From: Puccinia triticina
Lineage: Eukaryota > Basidiomycota > Pucciniomycetes > Pucciniales > Pucciniaceae
Length of the DNA stretch: 64,000 bases
Direction of reading: 5' to 3'
Assembly (NCBI RefSeq): GCF_026914185.1
Contig: NC_070559.1
Coordinates: 2,418,001 to 2,482,000 of the forward strand
How positions within the stretch are numbered: the first letter of the stretch is position 1; the number at the start of each line of letters is the position of its first letter. This document shows positions 58,721 to 64,000 of this stretch, piece after piece. The notes beneath the pieces were generated by a model that worked only from the letters and a program-made list of their open reading frames with translations, had not been told where the DNA came from and ran no database searches. A program made the position numbers and the translations under genes.

Positions 58721-59896
58721 CAGCAATACCAAAAAAGCTTGTCAGTGGGCAAGGCTGAAAATCCAACAGACAAAATTTTTCGCTTCAGCCCCGCCCCCTG
58801 TATTCTTCCAATTCTTCTCATCTTCCAGCCCCTTTGCCCTTGACCATATCCCATATCCCCTCCCACCTCCGCCATCGGAAATGCCCCCCTGCCGGACCCA
58901 ACCACTGCCCAGCTGCCCCCAGCCGCCAGCCAGGAACCAATCCAGCAACCACCCAAAAAACATTTTTCACCAGTAAGCCGCCGACGAACTCCGCCTCTTC
59001 ACAGGTGAAGGCCAATGGGCGGCCACGCTGGTTGTATAGGGTGGGATCCCTCACGACATCTCTGGTTCGGCGGTATAGGTTGTTCCAGCGGGTGAGCGAG
59101 TCGGCCAATATGTTAGGGGGTTTCAAAGTAGACTTGCCCGTGCATGCAGGTCACTTTGCATAACCCAGTTTTGCGGGGAGACTGCAAGTCGGCGTTCAAC
59201 ATTTGAGTTGAATGCAGGCTTGCCTTGCCTTGCAAGTGGCATGCGCGGGTCCACTTTGAATCCCGCTGTTGTAGTCAATCAGGTTGTTGATCTCTGCAAG
59301 GGACTTCCCTCGCTGGCTGAGCTTAACCACGATGGCTTTGACCTCCTGCGGATATTTCACAAACGCCATTGTACCGCTAACCTAATCAAAAGGACCGCGG
59401 ATGATGGGAGCCGGGGACAAGGTGGGAGGCGACAACAACTTGTCAGTGGTTGATCTGGCGGGCCATTGATGCAAAAAAAAGGAAAAAAAGGGGGCGGCTC
59501 ACCAATGGATATTTTGTTTTGGCCGGGTGCTGGATGGGCTCCTGGGCGGTGGCTGGGATGTCTGGCCTGGGCAATTGCGGAGCAGACATCAGTGGTTGAT
59601 CCGGCGGGTGATGGGGGCAAAAAAGGGGAAAAAGGGTGGCGGCTTACTGGTGAAATTTTTTTTTGGGTGGTTGCTGGATTGGTTCCTGGCTGGCGGCTGG
59701 GCAGTGGTTGGGTCCGGCGGGGGGGGATTCGGTCGGGGGGCATTTCCAATGGCGGAGGTGGGAGGGGATATGGTCAAGGGCAAAGGGGCTGGAAGATGAG
59801 AAGAATTGGAAGAATACAGGGGGCGGGGCTGAAGCAAAAATTTTTGTCTGTTGGATTTTCAGCCTCGCCCACCGACAAGCTTTTTTGGTATTGCTG
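58721..59896. mobile_element. Tc1/mariner-like foldback element, TA duplication
   Basis: Ends CAGCAATACCAAAAAAGCTT and AAGCTTTTTTGGTATTGCTG are inverted and flanked by TA. The inverted arms are about 250-280 bp. A transposase N-terminal remnant lies between them. Fragments of the arm (GCTGGATTGGTTCCTGGCTG) also occur at 59520-59560 and 39715-39735, showing other broken copies. Confidence 0.7.
58970..59369 (-). pseudogene. Tc1-like transposase N-terminal remnant
   Basis: ATG at 59369 opens a helix-turn-helix-like segment (QEVKAIVVKLSQRGKSLAEI). After stops and a frame change, the strand continues near 59120 with RWNNLYRRTRDVVRDPTLY and QRGRPLAF. This order is typical of the DNA-binding half of fungal Tc1-like (DDE_3) transposases. 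The catalytic half is absent. Confidence 0.55.
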
Positions 59897-61309
59897 TAGA
59901 TAAGGTGCTTTATCATATATTCAGTGAGTAAAGAAGAGCTCCAGGATCTGAGATGTGAAAAAATACATACATTAGGGGGTTTAAATATTGATCCAGGTCC
60001 AAATTCCAGGAAAACCAAAACACTGCCACCAGGGGGGATTGGGAATCAGTCACACTTCCTACAGAGTGCCATGCTGTAATTCCATCAGACCAAGGTACTG
60101 ATGTGATCTTTTTGGCGGGTACACCATTTTTTTTTCTCATTGTAACTCACTCTCAAGCCCAAAAGGGGGTGCAGAATGAATTACTACCCTCTTGATGGCT
60201 GGCACAGACCGGTGTGAGAAATCCTTTGGGATGGGTTGGCAGTGAGGGGGAAATAACAATATGATATTCCAGCTAAGTAATACTACTGTTACGGGTGGTT
60301 TGAAAGACCTGCCCATCTATTATACTACACAGAATTCTGAAAACAAATTTATTTATTGTTGTGGTGTGACTTTATGACGGAGAAAACTTGTATGTAGTAG
60401 TCTCTATCAGACATAGATCAGTTTTATCAAGTAAAAGATGCTTATACAACCTCTATGTGGCAAGATGGGCAAAGATTATAATCAAGTGAGAATCTGTTTT
60501 GTTGGGTTTTATTGTTTTAGCAGAGAGAAGTGATTGTGGAGTGTGATATGAGATTTCTATGTTGATGTCTGATGACTACTGAGCTGCAGTGTCTCTGTGA
60601 TGATGGCAAAATGATGACTGTTGACCACTGAGCTGGGGTGCCTGGGTGATGATGATGGAATGGTGGGAGAAGGGCCTCCTTATATATTCTTTTCTGAGTT
60701 ATTTTTGCTGGTGAGGGATGCACTTGAGGCATTTCTGCTGGTGGTGACCCTGTGGATTGCACTGCCTTCTGCAAGGGGTGCATAACTTGAACTGTTAATG
60801 CACTCATTGTACTGTTTAACACAAGGGTGGCCTAGGTTGGTTGCACTGACCAGTGGAGGTGTTCTGACCGCATACATTGATGTAAGGTCCACGTGAATCT
60901 GTTGAGTTGTTGAGTGGAGGCCTAGTTGCTGCAGTTACCAATGTGCAGGTTGTGTGAGGTGATCTGTAGCTACTTGTGGAGGCCTGCCTTACTTATAAAT
61001 TCAACTATGCTCTTATATATATACATGCTTTTACTATTTGTATGACTTTCTACCTAGATATGACCTGTACTAAATCTATAATTGTAAATACCTTCTAAAC
61101 TAACAGAGCTAGCTTGAAATGAGTGACTAGGGTTAAATTTGTATGTAGATTCTATTTCTGTAATAATATTCTAGCATATGCAAGTATTTTAGGCTGTAAG
61201 TTGAGGTTTTGGCAGTTTTTGTTGTGTGCAACAGATCTGGATCACCACACTGGTAATTGGGAGGGCCATTGAGAGAGATTTTCCTCTCAATTACCAGCTA
61301 GAGAGGAGT

Positions 61310-61530
61310 ATACATGTAATCCTCTGAATGACCGGTCATAGCTGGCCATCAAGAGGAGTATACATATACTGCTCTTGATGACTGGTCACAACCAACCGGC
61401 TGTCAAGAGGAGTATACATGTACTCCTCTTGATGACCGGTCACAACTGGCCGTTGAGAGGAGTATACATGGACTCCTCTCAATGACTTTTCACAGCTGGC
61501 TGTTGAGAGGAGTATACATGTACTCAAAAA
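61310..61530. repeat. Array of about 60-bp near-palindromic units
   Basis: Units of form CTCCTCTTGATGACCGGTC ... GGC(C/T)GTTGAGAGGAG, joined by TATACATGTA spacers; about four units. Same core as 23817-24118. Confidence 0.7.
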
Positions 61531-62089
61531 AAATAAAAATTGGCTGGACCAAATTGGTTGCCACTTTAGATTTGGGATCTACACCCTCTGTAGACTCCAA
61601 AAATGTACTCTTTTAGAGTGCTGGACCCCCGACCCAGTCGGGGTTTTCTCCCGCGTGGCCCAACAAGTTTTGTGGCAGCTCTGTACAGTAGAATGCCGTG
61701 CGCAACTGTAAATCTGCAGCACAAAAGCACCACTAACAACAAAAAGATAAAGACAAATACTTGATTAAAACCCGTAATATAACATAAGAGTTGTGGTGTG
61801 AAGCACCGCGCATAAAAAATATTCATTGGGGGGATTCAAAATTAATCCAGGAAGTGTTCCAGAAAATAAATCACTGCCAAAATGAATTTACTGGAGGTTC
61901 TACATTGAAACCCCCAAAAGGGAAATTTTCCTGGAGTCAAATCCAGAAGCATGCCTGGAACTAATCCAATAGTTCATTGTGTTTTGTCCATGCCTCCGGG
62001 GTCCCAAACGGAAAACCCTTTCTTGTACCTTTTTACCCCCACAGAACCACAAGTACATCCCATTGGATCAAGTTACCAACTAGTGCCAC

Positions 62090-62600
62090 CGGAAGCAACA
62101 TACTCCCCTCAATGGCTTGTCCGTTCAGTCATTGGTAGGAGTACATACTCCCCTCAATGGCAAGTCATTGAGAGGAGTATGTACTTGGTTTGTTCCGGCA
62201 ATTGAGAGGAACCTACCTCTCTCAGGGAGTATGTAATATTCCCAATGACCAGAACAAACGCGTCCTCCAGAGGAGTATGCACTCCTCTAGATGAACAGAA
62301 CAGATTGGTCATCCAGGGAAGCAATTACTCCTGATGACCACAGCAATAATCATTTCCCTCAATGACTGGATTGTTCTGGTCATCTTGAGGAGTACATACT
62401 CATCACAATGTCCAGTTCATTCTGTTCATCTTGAGGAGTACATACTCCTCTCAATGACTGGTTTTTTCCGGCCATCTTGAGGAGTACATACTCCTCTTGA
62501 TGAAAAGTGTGTTCTGTTAATTGAGAGGAGTATGTACTCCTCAAGATGGCGAGAAAGAACCAGTCATCAAGAGGATTATGTACTCCTCAAGATGACCAGA
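62090..62600. repeat. Array of diverged near-palindromic units
   Basis: At least eight units with CTCCTC(A/T)(A/T)GATG and CATC(T/A)(A/T)GAGGAG arms separated by GTACATACT words, several inverted relative to their neighbours. Related to 61310-61530 but more diverged. Confidence 0.6.
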
Positions 62601-63804
62601 ACATCAATGACATGTTTGCTCCGGTAATTGAAAGGAACAAATGCTCATGAGCGGTACGTAACAAATGTTGGCTGGTTTTCAGTACGGCATGCCTCAAATC
62701 CTTGGAGACCCTTTGAGTCAGCAGGGTGGGCTCCATGGTCAGGGCGGAGTCGCAAGGTCTTGGATGCAATTGTTGTGGGTGATGACATTGTCGGTGAGCC
62801 GGGTGTTTGATGGGTATTATAAAAAAAAGCCAGGGGACTGGGGTTTGAGAAAAAGGTCCAATTGGTTAAATATTTACTGATTTACTGCAGTCCTGGAGGT
62901 CCAGGAAGGGGATAGGGAGAAGGAGATCAGGTCCACAGGAAGTGTTCCAGGCCGGTCATTTTTCCTGGAAACTTGGACCTGGAACACTTCCTGGATCAAT
63001 ATTGAAACCCCCTATTATGATATTAAACCCCAAGCCCCTCGAGTACATGACAGGGATGGGGAGCAAAATAGAGAAACTCCAGCCGAAGGAAGAGGCCGGA
63101 GAAAGAGTATAGAATGGGTAGAAACCCGTTCTCAGGCCAAGAGAGACTCTCAGTTTGATAGAACTGAGAGAAATCAGTCCCACAAGCTTGAGTGGAAGCA
63201 GCCGGAGGAGCGTAGTGACAGATTGTATCTACTGATCCAGGACCCCAGAAAGCCCTGACCAAGCCGCCTCATGTAATTTTTGCTGATTTTGGGTTTTGGA
63301 TACATGGGGAAATTGTGTTGAACCCAGTTTGGATACGCAGTACATGAGGAGGATTTTTTGGGAGAAAGCCCCAACGGGGCAAAATTAGACAAAAAAAGCC
63401 TTTTTTGGACCGTGAATTGATGGTTTTTCTTTGAAGGCAAGTCCAAAATATACCAACTACATTAGGAACATCTTGGAAAAATAAACCAATTTAGATACTT
63501 ATCCGGTGATTTACATGAGGAGCATTTTGCAAAAAAATGTCCCCCGGATACGTGTTACATGAGGCGGCTTGGTAGGGGCTCTCCGGTCCTACTGATCCTC
63601 CCCCGGCCAAAGATGAACCATTGAGAGACATCATCCTGAACAAAGCTCTTCCTTGGACCAAGGAAGAGCGCACTACGTCGCCAAGATCAATTGACAGGAG
63701 CAATGTGAATAATAGAAATCACAAACACTCCTGTCTAAATGGATTGTCCCCCCCACCAAGAGGCCAAGAGAAAGCTGAAAAGAGCTGCGACCCTACTGGT
63801 TGCA

Positions 63805-63835
63805 GCGCCAGTATATAAAAAGGAGGCCTTTGGGC
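63805..63835 (+). promoter_or_regulatory. TATA-like promoter near the window edge
   Basis: CAGTATATAAAAAGGAGG resembles the promoter words of the copia LTRs in this window (ACTATAAAAGGAGG). A new LTR or gene may start just beyond; the sequence ends at 64000 before this can be decided. Confidence 0.3.
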
Positions 63836-64000
63836 AAGTAAATGCCTCCTCAGAATCTTCAGCCCTTATCCCTTGTGCACCACTGTCCGCTTGCCTTTGC
63901 ATAGTCTAAACGCCCCGTCCAGGTCCAGCTCAAGAGACATTGGTCTTGGTTCCCTCACCTTTGTGAACTTGCTTATAAGTAAGTTCAAAGTTTCTTTTAT

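Larger units (their letters stand above)
59967..63018. mobile_element. Possible 3-kb TIR element (GGGGGTTTNAATATTGATCC ends)
   Basis: GGGGGTTTAAATATTGATCC at the left and GGATCAATATTGAAACCCCC at the right are inverted. Similarity continues inwards (TCCAGGTCCAA / TTGGACCTGGA). Flanks CATTA and TATTA are near-identical. A similar end sequence occurs near 61828-61912. The interior holds two arrays of near-palindromic units and no coding sequence. Confidence 0.4.

Overview
The window looks like a gene-poor, transposon-rich stretch of a basidiomycete nuclear genome, most likely a rust fungus (Pucciniales). Three things support this: compact genes with many 58-96 nt GT-AG introns, a Ste50/Ubc2-type adaptor with the C-terminal SH3 pair known from basidiomycetes, and far more repeat than gene. 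No species marker is present, so the rust assignment is an inference.

Genes, left to right: (1) a RING-finger protein with a C-terminal membrane segment (5584-6341, minus); (2) a paralogue with an in-frame stop (11830-12649, plus); (3) a complete 11-exon Slt2/Mpk1-type MAP kinase with a TEY activation loop (14305-16591, minus); (4) the Ubc2/Ste50 adaptor, SAM-RA-SH3-SH3 (43407-45959, plus); (5) a candidate secreted helical protein (50899-52510, plus); (6) a molybdopterin-binding-domain (CinA/FAD-synthase-like) protein (53054-54364, plus); (7) a third RING paralogue with an altered RING (55816-56612, minus). The three RING loci share a 9-codon first exon, a second exon starting with Leu-Val-Gly-His, and a RING-plus-membrane third exon. 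Two of them also share a tandem promoter module. I know of no described family with this layout.

The middle (22.58-43.08 kb) is a nest of mobile elements whose borders can be read from target duplications. A Ty1/copia element on the minus strand (22584-36784, duplication CCTTT) carries a 1.1-kb hairpin element in its RNase H region (duplication CGTTGTCGG). A 7.4-kb TA-flanked element splits its 5' LTR; the uninterrupted sequence survives in the sister LTR. That element carries a tRNA-like sequence and a fragment of a secreted Gly/Ser-rich protein gene, and has itself received a second copia element (31891-35941, duplication CGCTT). Immediately right, a 6.0-kb element with about 0.5-kb terminal inverted repeats and an 8-bp duplication (CCCCTCGA) sits 336 bp upstream of the ubc2 start codon. 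About 20 kb of insertions therefore lie in what was the ubc2 upstream region.

The rest is small elements: hairpin MITEs with AAGTCCCTC-type arms, two Harbinger-like elements with 3-bp duplications, a Tc1-like foldback, nested MITEs, paired hairpin repeats whose arms differ between copies but still pair, and arrays of near-palindromic ACCGGTCAT units. All pol nonsense codons I could place are explainable as C-to-T changes.

All exon joins were made by eye from splice signals and reading frame; none was tested against transcripts or databases.
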